A stretch of DNA of 64,000 nucleotides from JARDZU01 sp963730285. Its GTDB lineage: Bacteria; Actinomycetota; Acidimicrobiia; Spongiisociales; ZC4RG35. Shown in pieces: positions 29,201 through 36,690 of the stretch. The stretch covers positions 62,001 to 126,000 of the forward strand of contig CAVSQY010000001.1 of the NCBI GenBank assembly GCA_963730285.1, given 5' to 3'. Position 1 is the first letter of the stretch. Each line of letters opens with the position of its first letter. Position numbers and translations under genes: made by a program. The notes beneath the pieces are model-generated. The model did not search any database and had not been told where the DNA came from. It saw only the letters and a list, made by a program, of their open reading frames with translations.

Positions 29201-29670
29201 ATCTTCCCCGAGAAGATCTCCTTGTCCGAGGTCTTGTCCGGTGACATGTCGAAGTAGATGCCCGGCGAACGGACCAGCTGGGAGACGATGACACGCTCGG
29301 TGCCGTTGATGATGAAGACACCCTTGTCCGTCATGATCGGGAAATCGCCCAGGAAGACCTGCTGCTCCTTGATCTCACCCGTTTGGCGATTCATGAATCG
29401 GGCGGTGACGAACAGGGGCATCGCGTAGTTGGCGTCGCGCTCCTTCGCCTCCTCGAGACTCATCTGAGGCTCCCCGAAGCGGTGGTCGGTCAACTCGAGG
29501 GCGAGTGAGCCCGTGAAGTCCTCGATCGGGCTGATCTCCTCGAAGATCTCTCGAAAGCCCTCGTCCAAGAACCACTGAAATGACTCGTGTTGGACTGCGA
29601 GAAGATCTGGAAGCGGTAGTACTTCGGGGATCTTGCCAAATGAAAAGCGCTCAGCGACGCGCGAAACCAA
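26299..29670 (-). CDS. rpoB: RNA polymerase beta subunit
   Basis: Beta (1123 residues) forms the other half of the polymerase active centre and binds rifampicin. It has FGTSQLSQFMDQ, THRRRLSALGPGG and RMCPIETPEGPNIGLIGSL. In the rifampicin region (E. coli numbering) D516, H526 and S531 are kept, but 518 is Pro and 522 is Ala. The start is TTG, supported by a perfect AGGAGG 7 bases upstream. A promoter and an inverted repeat precede it. Confidence 0.98.
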   Translation of the reverse strand: MVSRVAERFSFGKIPEVLPLPDLLAVQHESFQWFLDEGFREIFEEISPIEDFTGSLALELTDHRFGEPQMSLEEAKERDANYAMPLFVTARFMNRQTGEIKEQQVFLGDFPIMTDKGVFIINGTERVIVSQLVRSPGIYFDMSPDKTSDKEIFSGKIIPGRGAWLEFDTDKKDTIGVRVDRKRRQYITAFLKALGIAETDEEILEMFDGAESIKNTIEKDTAGSKEEALLDLYRKLRPGEPTTVESARGLIQTLFRNTKRYDLTRVGRYKVSQKYEEKAPADYRAEGLQLLRDEDIIDAIKYLVALHAGQETMVTQAGNEVKVSTDDIDHFGNRRIRTVGELVQNQVRVGLTRLERVVRERMTTQDPDAITPQSLINIRPVTAAIKEFFGTSQLSQFMDQPNPLAGLTHRRRLSALGPGGLSRERAGFEVRDVHPSHYGRMCPIETPEGPNIGLIGSLASYARVNEFGFIETPYRKVVEGKVTAKVEYLTATEEERFVIAQANAPLNDDGKFSNNRVLVRTAGGEVEFVLAKEVDYMDVSPKQIVSVSTSLIPFLEHDDANRALMGSNMQRQAVPLLTADAPLVGTGVEQRAAQDSGDMVVTPVAGEVVEVTGNEIVVKEKGTNKKHTFTLDKFKRSNQGTCMNHKPLVREGDQVKVGDVLADGPSTDRGELALGRNLLVAFMPWQGHNFEDAIIISARLVKDDVLTSIHIEEHEIDARDTKLGAEEITRDIPNVPEEVLANLDEEGIIRVGAEVGPGDYLVGKVTPKGETELTPEERLLRAIFGEKAREVRDTSLKVPHGENGKVIAVKVFKRSEDYDLPPGVNELVRIYVAQQRKISEGDKLAGRHGNKGVISKVLPEEEMPFLADGTPVDIILSPLGVPSRMNLGQVLETHLGWAAAQGWEPFTGTSPAIGGAEPWTNVATPVFDGAKEDEIMQVIKSARPNRDGDRLVGLDGKATLYDGRNGEPFDTDVTVGYIYMLKLVHLVDEKIHARSTGPYSMITQQPLGGKAQFGGQRFGEMEVWALEAYGAAYALQELLTIKSDDVQGRVKVYEAIVKGDNIPEPGIPESFRVLVKEMQSLCLNVEMLSAGEEVELRELEEESYRSVETLGIDLSRPERPDSD

Positions 29671-29716
29671 GGGGTGCCTCCTGAGGAATGCGGATTAGAT
29701 CTAGATAACGCAGACA

Positions 29717-29746
29717 AGGCATGCTAACAGACGCGTCAGCATGCCT
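29717..29746 (-). promoter_or_regulatory. Inverted repeat in the rpoB leader
   Basis: A 9-bp inverted repeat (AGGCATGCT and AGCATGCCT, 12-base spacing) lies about 50 bases before the rpoB start and downstream of the predicted promoter. It could fold in the leader RNA or be an operator. It has no T-run on the minus strand. Confidence 0.45.
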
Positions 29747-29816
29747 CCAATCGAAACTTTCACTTTTGAAGACGACCGTCTTGCGACCGTCTCCAACCCC
29801 ATTGGGATCGTTGATC

Positions 29817-29846
29817 AGCATAACGCGGCGGCTCAAAACGCGTCAA
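29817..29846 (-). promoter_or_regulatory. Probable rpoB promoter
   Basis: On the minus strand TTGACG (29841-29846) and TATGCT (29817-29822) are separated by 18 bases, a good sigma70 match. The predicted leader of about 140 bases contains the inverted repeat near 29717-29746. It lies just downstream of the Crp/Fnr gene stop at 29862. Confidence 0.6.
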
Positions 29847-29861
29847 GGTCCACCGTGGGCG

Positions 29862-30581
29862 CTAGGAGTTCGAGATGCGGGTCAGACGCTCGGCCGACAG
29901 CACCCGAATGTGCCTATAGCCGGTCTCGACCATTCCCTGGTCTCGCAATCGGCCGAGGGCCTCGTTGACCGATTGGCGACTTACCCCGAGCAGAGTGGCG
30001 ATGGTGGTCTGTGAGAGATGGACGTCTCCTCTGGAGTCGGCCTCCTCGCCAAGGAGATCCGCCACCTGACCGAGCACCGTCTTGTGCATGAGCCTGATCA
30101 CCCTTTGCTGCGTCTTTTCCATGCGACGCAAACCGGCCACCAGCCAACGCATCGAGATGGCAGGGTTCCTGGCCAGCTCGGCTAGGAGCTTGTCCCGTTC
30201 GAATCGGAATAGCCGAACCGGCGTGACCGCCTGGGCCGAGGAGATGTGAGGCAAGCCTTCGAACAGGGACACGTCTCCAAGGACAGTGCCAGGCCCCGCA
30301 TGGGAGACGACCCTCCGGGTGCCCCCGTTCCCCCGATATACCTCGACTTCGCCGGACTGGATCAGATACACGCCGACCGGCGACTCACCCTCATGGAAGA
30401 GATGGGTGCCGGGGTATTTGGAGACGACCTCGGCCGAGTCGATCAGAACCTCGAGATCAGCCGTGGCAAGGGGGGCATAGTCGGCTCGGCCGAACGAACG
30501 CGCCAGCCACGCGAGATGCTGCTGATCTGCAGGGTCGAACGACCCGAGCCCGGAGTCCGCCTGGGTGGCGCTCATGCCCAT
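29862..30581 (-). CDS. Crp/Fnr-family transcription regulator
   Basis: The 239-residue product has a cyclic-nucleotide-binding fold (HLFHEGESPVGVYLIQSGEV, then GDVSLFEGLPHISSAQA) at about 45-150. A long dimer helix follows, then a winged helix-turn-helix (TIATLLGVSRQSVNEALGRL) near 190-215. No iron-sulfur Cys cluster is seen, so it is not a typical Fnr; an effector such as cAMP is possible but unproven. It stands alone between rpoB and the divergent vanW-like gene, so its targets are unknown. Confidence 0.88.
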   Translation of the reverse strand: MGMSATQADSGLGSFDPADQQHLAWLARSFGRADYAPLATADLEVLIDSAEVVSKYPGTHLFHEGESPVGVYLIQSGEVEVYRGNGGTRRVVSHAGPGTVLGDVSLFEGLPHISSAQAVTPVRLFRFERDKLLAELARNPAISMRWLVAGLRRMEKTQQRVIRLMHKTVLGQVADLLGEEADSRGDVHLSQTTIATLLGVSRQSVNEALGRLRDQGMVETGYRHIRVLSAERLTRISNS

Positions 30582-30610
30582 GACCAGGACATGAAACGAC
30601 GAGCCTTATC

Positions 30611-32305
30611 ATGTCACGGGTTCTGGCAAAACATGCAGCACCCGCCTCCATCCTCTCCTGGGCCTTCCTCGCGCTGGGCCTGGGTCTTTTCGCCGCGGCC
30701 GGCTTCGGCTGGTCGACCCACCTCTCCAACGAGGGCGAGGAGGTGGCGGGCAACGTCAGCTACGCCGGGATCGCGGTGGAGGGCCTCGACCCATCACAGG
30801 TCGAGGCCAGGGTGGAAACCCGAGCCCGAGCCTTGCTCTCACATGACTTGACCGTTGACTTCGGGACGGGGTCCCTGACCATTCCAATGGAAAGAGTCGG
30901 GTTCTCCTACGACCGGGAAGCCACGTCCCTGAACATCCTCGAAGCGCGTCACAACGGCTCGGCCTGGGACCAATTCTCTGCTTGGGCGGTCAGTGGATTC
31001 GCCACGAGCGAGGTGGACGAGGTTTGGGACTTCGACCGTGCAGCGGCCAGCGAGGTCCTCGATCGTCACCCCAGCCTCACTCCCAGCTTCGTGACGGAGC
31101 CCCAGATAGTCCCCGACGGCGAAGGGCATCTGGTCGTCGTCCCCGGTGAGCCGGGGACCGAGGCGAGTACCCCCGAGATCATCGACCAGCTCAGCAAGAT
31201 CGACCTACTCGATCCACCTGATCGGATAGAGGTGGGGGTGGAGATCAACCAGCCCACGGTGTCAGACGCAGAGGCCGAACAACTCGCAGAGCACCTGAAC
31301 GACCTGACCAGTGAAGGGGTGACCGTCAGGATCAACGGCCGCGAGGCCAAACTGACCGGGGCCACCCTGCAGCGAAACATCTCAGCCCGAGTGCAGAACG
31401 GGCACCTCACCCCGATAGTCGACGGTCCCGGGCTTCAAAAGACACTCGAGCGCACATTCGTCGGCCCGGTTGGCGAATTCGTCGAGCCCACGTTCGACGT
31501 GGTCGATGGGACGGTGAAGGTGGTGACGCCCGGAGAGCCACCGCCCGTCTGCTGCAAACTTGGAATCGGCGAATGGCTTGGAACCGTGGTGATCGAGGGC
31601 TCGAAGGGCCCGTTCTCACTGCCATCCCGACCGGCCGATGACCCAGACCTGGTTGCTTGGGCCGACGGCTCACAGGTGGTCGAGGTCGCCGGTGAGTTCA
31701 CCACCCCCCACCACTGCTGTGAGACCAGGGTGGAGAACATCCACCGCATCGCCGACATAGTCAGAGGCGTCTATCTGGTGCCGGGTGAGACGATCTCGCT
31801 CAACGAATTCGTCGGGCCACGGACCAGGGAGAACGGGTTCAAGGCAGCGGGAGCGATCCGCCAGGGCCACCTGATCTTGGAGGTTGGCGGTGGTGTCTCC
31901 CAGTTCGCCACCACGATCTTCAATGCTGCCTACTTCGCCGGCCTCGACTTCGAGGAGTACCGGAGCCACACCATCTACTTCTCGCGATACCCGTACGGAC
32001 GGGAGGCGACGATCTCCAATCCGGCCCCGGACCTCGCCTTCACCAACACCACCGAATTTCCGATTCTCATCTGGACCTCGTACACCGAAACCTCTATCAC
32101 GGTCACGATGTACTCGACCAAGAACATAGAGGTGACCGAGCTGGGCCAGCGCACCTCGCGCCGCGGGGCGTGCACTCATGTTGAGACCGACCGCCAGCGC
32201 ACCTACTCGGATGGCAGGGTGGTGGTCGACACATTCGTCGCCGACTACCGACCCGCCGAGGGAATCGACTGCAACGGGAACCCCATCCCGGACCCCGTCC
32301 CCTAG
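30611..32305 (+). CDS. VanW-family envelope protein with peptidoglycan-binding-like domains
   Basis: The 564-residue product has an N-terminal membrane anchor or signal (about 14-34, SILSWAFLALGLGLFAAAGF). Two copies of the beta-rich domain often fused to VanW follow (about 45-330). The VanW domain itself has YLVPGETISLNEFVGPRT, AGAIRQGHLILEVGGGVSQF and ATTIFNAAYFAGL. Cys-Cys pairs (VCCK and HHCCET) flank the VanW domain and could form disulfides. VanW proteins occur with vancomycin-resistance genes but their role is unknown; none of those genes is nearby. Confidence 0.85.
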   Translation: MSRVLAKHAAPASILSWAFLALGLGLFAAAGFGWSTHLSNEGEEVAGNVSYAGIAVEGLDPSQVEARVETRARALLSHDLTVDFGTGSLTIPMERVGFSYDREATSLNILEARHNGSAWDQFSAWAVSGFATSEVDEVWDFDRAAASEVLDRHPSLTPSFVTEPQIVPDGEGHLVVVPGEPGTEASTPEIIDQLSKIDLLDPPDRIEVGVEINQPTVSDAEAEQLAEHLNDLTSEGVTVRINGREAKLTGATLQRNISARVQNGHLTPIVDGPGLQKTLERTFVGPVGEFVEPTFDVVDGTVKVVTPGEPPPVCCKLGIGEWLGTVVIEGSKGPFSLPSRPADDPDLVAWADGSQVVEVAGEFTTPHHCCETRVENIHRIADIVRGVYLVPGETISLNEFVGPRTRENGFKAAGAIRQGHLILEVGGGVSQFATTIFNAAYFAGLDFEEYRSHTIYFSRYPYGREATISNPAPDLAFTNTTEFPILIWTSYTETSITVTMYSTKNIEVTELGQRTSRRGACTHVETDRQRTYSDGRVVVDTFVADYRPAEGIDCNGNPIPDPVP

Positions 32306-32317
32306 GGGGAAACCAAG

Positions 32318-33517
32318 TCAGCCACGCCCGCCGGCCAGCTGCACGGACATCGGGCTTCGGGCTAGCCGGATCATCGCCAGGACTCCGAGGCCGGGGCCGA
32401 TGGCAAGGATTGGAAAAGCCCATCGCCACCCGAGGCTCTCGGCGATGACCGGAACACCCTTGATGGTCACCACGGTCAGGAGGAAGCCCAGAGCGGTTTG
32501 CAGCGTCAAGGCGGTGCCCCGCACCTCGTCCGGCGCGGTCTCGGTGACCATCGTGGAGAACTGGGCACTGTCGGCAACGATGGTGACGCCCCAAAGCAAC
32601 AGCAAGGGAATAACCAACCACACACTCGAGCCGAAGGCGATGGAAGAAAGCAGACAGCACAGACCCGATAGGACCATCGCACCACCGGCCACACGCGTGC
32701 GCCCGATCCGGTCGGCCAAGGAGCCTGCCCACCAGGATCCGAGCCCGCCCACGGCTATTACCAGGAAGGTGATCACAGGAACACTCCCGTAGCCCGAGTC
32801 TGAGGCGTCGGCGGATGCCACCAGATAGGTGGCGATCCAGGTCCACATCGCATACAGCTCCCACATGTGGCCCAGATAGCCGTACGTCGAGAGGCGGACG
32901 CCCCTGTTGCCGACAACCCTCGACACCTGGTCCCACCGAAACGGCTGGCTGCTGGTCTCGAAGGGGCCGTCCCCGACCCGACCCAACAGGACCGCCGCCA
33001 CCAGGGCAAAGACCGTCGAGGCGAATACCACGCCGTGCCAATCCAGGCCGAGGCCGCGTATCAGGTGAGGGGAGGCGGTTCCGATCGTCAACGCTCCCAC
33101 CATCACCCCTAAGGCCCGTCCTCTCCCCTCGCGGAACCACCCGGACAACACCTTCAGCCCGGATGGATAGACCCCGGCCAGGAAGACCCCGGTCGCAAAT
33201 CGGAGAGCGATCCCGACCCACGACCTGTTCGAATCGACAGTGAGGAGGGCGAGATTGGCAATGGCTCCGCCGATGGCGCTGACGACGAAGAGACGTCTTC
33301 CGGGGAAGACATCAGCCAGGTTGAGCACTGCCGAGATCACGGCACCGGCAACGAAACCGATTTGGACGGCCAGAGTCAGCCATGTCTCCATATTGGGATC
33401 GAGTCCCCAAGCCACCCGCAGTTGGGGGGCCACGGCCGAAGCCGAGAACCACAGACTCAGTGCCAGCAGCTGCGCCAGGGCGATGGTGGTCAGCGCCCTG
33501 GTCTGATTCCGTCGCAT
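32318..33517 (-). CDS. MFS transporter
   Basis: This 399-residue integral membrane protein has about twelve hydrophobic segments. The loop between TM2 and TM3 (DVFPGRRLFVV) and the loop between TM8 and TM9 (GSLADRIGRTRVAGG) carry MFS motif-A-like charges. It faces the vanW-like gene tail to tail with 12 bases between. Substrate cannot be told; the family includes drug efflux and small-solute carriers. Confidence 0.85.
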   Translation of the reverse strand: MRRNQTRALTTIALAQLLALSLWFSASAVAPQLRVAWGLDPNMETWLTLAVQIGFVAGAVISAVLNLADVFPGRRLFVVSAIGGAIANLALLTVDSNRSWVGIALRFATGVFLAGVYPSGLKVLSGWFREGRGRALGVMVGALTIGTASPHLIRGLGLDWHGVVFASTVFALVAAVLLGRVGDGPFETSSQPFRWDQVSRVVGNRGVRLSTYGYLGHMWELYAMWTWIATYLVASADASDSGYGSVPVITFLVIAVGGLGSWWAGSLADRIGRTRVAGGAMVLSGLCCLLSSIAFGSSVWLVIPLLLLWGVTIVADSAQFSTMVTETAPDEVRGTALTLQTALGFLLTVVTIKGVPVIAESLGWRWAFPILAIGPGLGVLAMIRLARSPMSVQLAGGRG

Positions 33518-33551
33518 CTATCTCCCCCTACTCGTCCACGGGACGATCCAC

Positions 33552-33686
33552 TCAGCCAAGCGAGCCGAGCGAGGGATCGTCCCCGTAACCAAGGATATTG
33601 GCCAGGAGCATGATCACGATGAAGAGGGCCACAGCCAGGATGAGACCCACCAGCCACGGCGGCATCTGAGGCTTCTCTCCACTCAT
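33552..33686 (-). CDS. Small single-span membrane protein (44 residues)
   Basis: MSGEKPQMPPWLVGLILAVA begins a 44-residue ORF with one strong membrane segment (about 11-31) and a short Gly/Asp-rich outer end. The ATG has no Shine-Dalgarno site, so a leaderless message is possible. It lies between the MFS gene and the Hsp20 terminator. A longer open frame exists upstream, but only this part looks like a protein. Confidence 0.45.
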   Translation of the reverse strand: MSGEKPQMPPWLVGLILAVALFIVIMLLANILGYGDDPSLGSLG

Positions 33687-33732
33687 GTGCAGACATTGTG
33701 CCCGGACGAACCCCCGAGAGCGAGACATGAGA

Positions 33733-33759
33733 AGAGCCCCGGTCACAGACCGGGGCTCT
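33733..33759 (-). terminator. Hairpin terminator after hsp20
   Basis: An 11-bp perfect inverted repeat (AGAGCCCCGGT and ACCGGGGCTCT, loop CACAG on the plus strand) lies about 22 bases after the hsp20 stop. The T-run is weak (TTCTCAT), but stem strength and position support termination of hsp20. Confidence 0.65.
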
Positions 33760-33780
33760 CTAATCGGGGATCGGAAGTGA

Positions 33781-34194
33781 TCAGACGCTGAGCGCCTCGT
33801 GGACCGTGCCCACTTCGATCTTCCGCGGCTTGGCAGTCTCGGCGACAGGGATTGAGACGGTGAGAACACCGTGGTCATAGCCGGCCTCGATGTGCTCGGA
33901 GTCGAGTCCCTCGCCCAAGAAGAACTGACGGGAGAACGTCCCCTCAGGGCGCTCGTTGAGCAACACCTGCACGCCATCGTCTCGCTGCCATTCGCGAGTG
34001 GCGCTCACGGTGAGGGTGTCACGCTCCATGGTCAAGTCGATCGACTCGGGATCTACTCCCGGCAGATCGATGTGAAGCCAGAACCGATCATCCATGCGGT
34101 AGGCATCCACCGGCATGAAGCTGAACCGGTTGGACCCCCAAACCTGACGGGTGAGACGATCCAGGTCACCAAATGGATCTGAACGCATCAACAT
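33781..34194 (-). CDS. Small heat-shock protein, Hsp20 / alpha-crystallin family
   Basis: This ATP-independent holdase has 137 residues. The alpha-crystallin domain spans about 30-125 with FWLHIDLPGVDPESIDLTME, RQFFLGEGLDSEHIEAGYD and HGVLTVSIPVAE. The N-terminal arm is short (MLMRSDPFGDLDRLTRQV). AGGAGG lies 10 bases before the ATG. It is monocistronic, ending in a hairpin. The AT-rich upstream region holds an inverted repeat. Confidence 0.95.
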   Translation of the reverse strand: MLMRSDPFGDLDRLTRQVWGSNRFSFMPVDAYRMDDRFWLHIDLPGVDPESIDLTMERDTLTVSATREWQRDDGVQVLLNERPEGTFSRQFFLGEGLDSEHIEAGYDHGVLTVSIPVAETAKPRKIEVGTVHEALSV

Positions 34195-34246
34195 CTTCGC
34201 TATACCTCCTGTTGAGTTTGATTACTGCAGCCAACTATAGCTATTA

Positions 34247-34271
34247 AATCTGATATGGCAAATAGCAGATT
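34247..34271 (-). promoter_or_regulatory. Imperfect inverted repeat upstream of hsp20
   Basis: AATCTGATAT and ATAGCAGATT form 10-base arms with one mismatch around GGCAA, about 55 bases before the hsp20 start. The surrounding stretch is the most AT-rich in the region. It does not match the CIRCE or HAIR consensus that I know, so if it is an operator it belongs to another regulator. Confidence 0.4.
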
Positions 34272-34283
34272 AGGTAAGTGTGC

Positions 34284-35024
34284 TCATCGAGCGGACCAAC
34301 CCATGTCCATGATCAGCGGCACCCCGGTCATCGTCCGGCCTGCATCGGTGAGGAGAAAGGCAACCGTGTCGGCCACCTCGTCGGGCTCGATCAGCTCCTT
34401 CACCGCATGCGGGGCCAGGATCACCTCATTGAGGACCTCGTCCTCTGACATGTGGTGAGCGGCCGCCTGACCCGGGATCTGACCCTCGACCAACGGTGTG
34501 CGGACATAGCCGGGGCAGATCGCAACTGCTCTGATGCCGGTCTCCGCACCCTCGAGTGCGAGGACCTTGGTCAGGCCGACAACGCCATGCTTGGCGGACA
34601 CATACGCGGACTTGAAGGGTGAGGCAACGATGCCATGGGCCGAGGCGATGATGATGACCTGACCCCGTCCCGAGCTCTGAAGGTGCGGCCAGGCGTACTT
34701 GCTCAGGAGGAATGGGCTGGTGAGGAGGAGTGAGATCATGGCCTGCCAGGTCCCCTCGTCGAAGTCGGCCACCGGAGCCACACTCTGAAATCCGGCACAA
34801 GGCACGACGAGGTCCAAACCCCCGAAGAGCTCCACGGCCCTGTCTACCGCGGCCTTGTTCCCCTGGACGGATGTCAGATCTGCCGTGAAGGCCACTCCCG
34901 GCCCGGAGTCGTCCGGATTGACGTCGACGGCGAGCACATCGTGGCCGTCATCGACGAGACGGGCGGCGATGGCGCGGCCGATCCCGCTCCCCCCACCGGT
35001 AACCAATGCATGTCTTCTGCTCAT
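34284..35024 (-). CDS. Short-chain dehydrogenase, 3-hydroxybutyrate dehydrogenase-like
   Basis: The 246-residue product has the cofactor motif TGGGSGIG (9-16) and the active-site S128, Y141 and K145. The segment ICPGYVRTPLVEGQIPGQA is typical of D-3-hydroxybutyrate dehydrogenases. Two normally conserved Asn are changed: NNAG reads PCAG (76), and the Asn of the catalytic tetrad reads Leu100. It may still be active or may have another substrate. It diverges from the YibE/F gene with only 32 bases between. Confidence 0.85.
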   Translation of the reverse strand: MSRRHALVTGGGSGIGRAIAARLVDDGHDVLAVDVNPDDSGPGVAFTADLTSVQGNKAAVDRAVELFGGLDLVVPCAGFQSVAPVADFDEGTWQAMISLLLTSPFLLSKYAWPHLQSSGRGQVIIIASAHGIVASPFKSAYVSAKHGVVGLTKVLALEGAETGIRAVAICPGYVRTPLVEGQIPGQAAAHHMSEDEVLNEVILAPHAVKELIEPDEVADTVAFLLTDAGRTMTGVPLIMDMGWSAR

Positions 35025-35056
35025 GACCTGAACGTAGCGAGCCCTACGATGCCAAT

Positions 35057-36229
35057 GTGCCGGCTGAGCAATCCGACTTCGAGCGGTTCACCGGGCCGGA
35101 CAAACGGCGTGTCCCCCGGCCTTCGGGGCTGGCATCCATCGTCCTCGTCATCGGCGCGCTGACCGTGGTTGGTGTAATGGCCCTCCTCCCACGGGAGACT
35201 CCTGACCTCGACCTCTCGGTGTTCGGATTCTCCGACCGGGTAGTCCCGGCCACGGTGGCCTCGGCGCTGGTTGGTCCGTGCAGCTATTCAGAAGACCTGC
35301 GGTGTGACGGGGTGACCTTCGACCTCACCGATCCGGTGACTGGAACCGACTCGTATTTGCAGGAATTCCCGGTGGAGCCAGGCCAGGCGACTTTCAACAT
35401 CGGGGAGCAAGTGTTCCTGTCCGTTGTGGACCAAGGCGACGGGACCACCTCATATAACTTCTACGACCGGGATCGCGGCGTGCTCATCGTGGGCGTGACT
35501 TTGATCTTCGCCCTGGCCGTTGTGGGCTTGGGGCGGTTGCGCGGGCTTGCAGCCCTCGCCGGCCTCGCTCTGAGCCTGTTGGTGCTCCTCGGATTCATCG
35601 TTCCGGCGATCATCGCCGGAAAAGATGCGGTCCTGGTGGCCCTGGTGGGAGGAAGCGCCATCGCCCTCATCGCCCTATACCTTGCCCACGGTTACACCCC
35701 TCTGACACATGTCTCGGCTATCGGGGCGTTTGGTGCCCTCGCCCTGACCGCCGGACTCTCCTGGCTCGTCCTCGAGCTGGCGAGATTCACCGGCCTCGCC
35801 AGCGAGGAGTCCTTCTACCTGCTGAGCCTCCCTTCAGTAGACCTCTCGGGGCTCCTTCTCGCCGGCATCGTTCTCGGCGCCATAGGAGCGCTCGACGATG
35901 TGACCGTCACCCAGGCTTCGGCCGTCTGGGAGTTGCAACAGGCAAACCCCGGGATGGGACGCCGCCGGCTCTTCGAATCCGGTCTCCGCATTGGCCGTGA
36001 TCACATAGCTTCGACCGTCAACACCTTGCTCCTCGCATATGCCGGCGCTGCGATGCCCCTCGTCATCCTCTTCAGCCTCTCGGCTCTCCCCATCGGCGTG
36101 GTGGCCAGCTCCGAGGTGGTGGCAATCGAGATCGTGAGGACCCTGGTTGGATCGATCGGCCTCGTTGCCGCTGTCCCGATCACGACGTGGCTGGCCGCAA
36201 GGCAAGCTGCTGTCGGAGGCCCGACGTGA
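35057..36229 (+). CDS. YibE/F-family membrane protein
   Basis: The 390-residue product has an N-terminal span (about 25-45), an extracytoplasmic beta-rich domain (about 50-145) and about seven further spans. YibE/F hallmarks include GAIGALDDVTVTQASAVWEL and GRDHIASTVNTLLLAYAG. The family's role is unclear. The start is GTG at 35057; an out-of-frame ATG precedes it. The stop overlaps the next gene's GTG by three bases, so the four genes to 38574 probably form one operon. Confidence 0.85.
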   Translation: MPAEQSDFERFTGPDKRRVPRPSGLASIVLVIGALTVVGVMALLPRETPDLDLSVFGFSDRVVPATVASALVGPCSYSEDLRCDGVTFDLTDPVTGTDSYLQEFPVEPGQATFNIGEQVFLSVVDQGDGTTSYNFYDRDRGVLIVGVTLIFALAVVGLGRLRGLAALAGLALSLLVLLGFIVPAIIAGKDAVLVALVGGSAIALIALYLAHGYTPLTHVSAIGAFGALALTAGLSWLVLELARFTGLASEESFYLLSLPSVDLSGLLLAGIVLGAIGALDDVTVTQASAVWELQQANPGMGRRRLFESGLRIGRDHIASTVNTLLLAYAGAAMPLVILFSLSALPIGVVASSEVVAIEIVRTLVGSIGLVAAVPITTWLAARQAAVGGPT

Positions 36230-36690
36230 GCCCAAAGCCAGGCGAGAAGAAGGTGATTGGTTGGAGGGAGTGGGTCCAGCTTCCAGAGTTGGGGATCCTC
36301 GAGATCAAGGCAAAGGTCGACACCGGGGCGGACAATTCGTCGCTACACGCCTTCAATGTGGAGAAGTTCTCGAGAGACGGTGTCGACTACGTTCGATTCG
36401 AGATCCATCCCAAGCGCCGAACCCGGAAACCGGCTATTCAATGTGAGGCACCCCTGGCCATGGAGCGGAAGGTGAAGAATCCCGGCGGTCGAACCGAGCT
36501 CAGACCGGTGATCCGGACAATGGTGATCGTGGCCGGGATGGAATTGGAAGGCCTGGTCAACCTGACCAGCCGGGACGAGATGGGGTTTCGCATGCTCCTG
36601 GGCCGACGGACGATCAGCAAGACTTTCATGGTCGACCCGGGACGCAGCTATTTGGGCGAGAGACCCCGACGAGAAGGAGCCCCGCAATGA
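36226..36690 (+). CDS. rimB: RimB-like protease of the RimK pathway (PF05618-type)
   Basis: The 154-residue product has the retropepsin-like motif KAKVDTGADNSSLHA near residue 31 and FRMLLGRRTISKTFMVDP near the end. The family is annotated as putative ATP-dependent zinc protease, and RimB has been linked to trimming glutamates added by RimK. I chose the GTG that overlaps the YibE/F stop (GTGA) because the family N-terminus follows it directly. It overlaps rimK by four bases. Confidence 0.8.
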   Translation: MSPKPGEKKVIGWREWVQLPELGILEIKAKVDTGADNSSLHAFNVEKFSRDGVDYVRFEIHPKRRTRKPAIQCEAPLAMERKVKNPGGRTELRPVIRTMVIVAGMELEGLVNLTSRDEMGFRMLLGRRTISKTFMVDPGRSYLGERPRREGAPQ

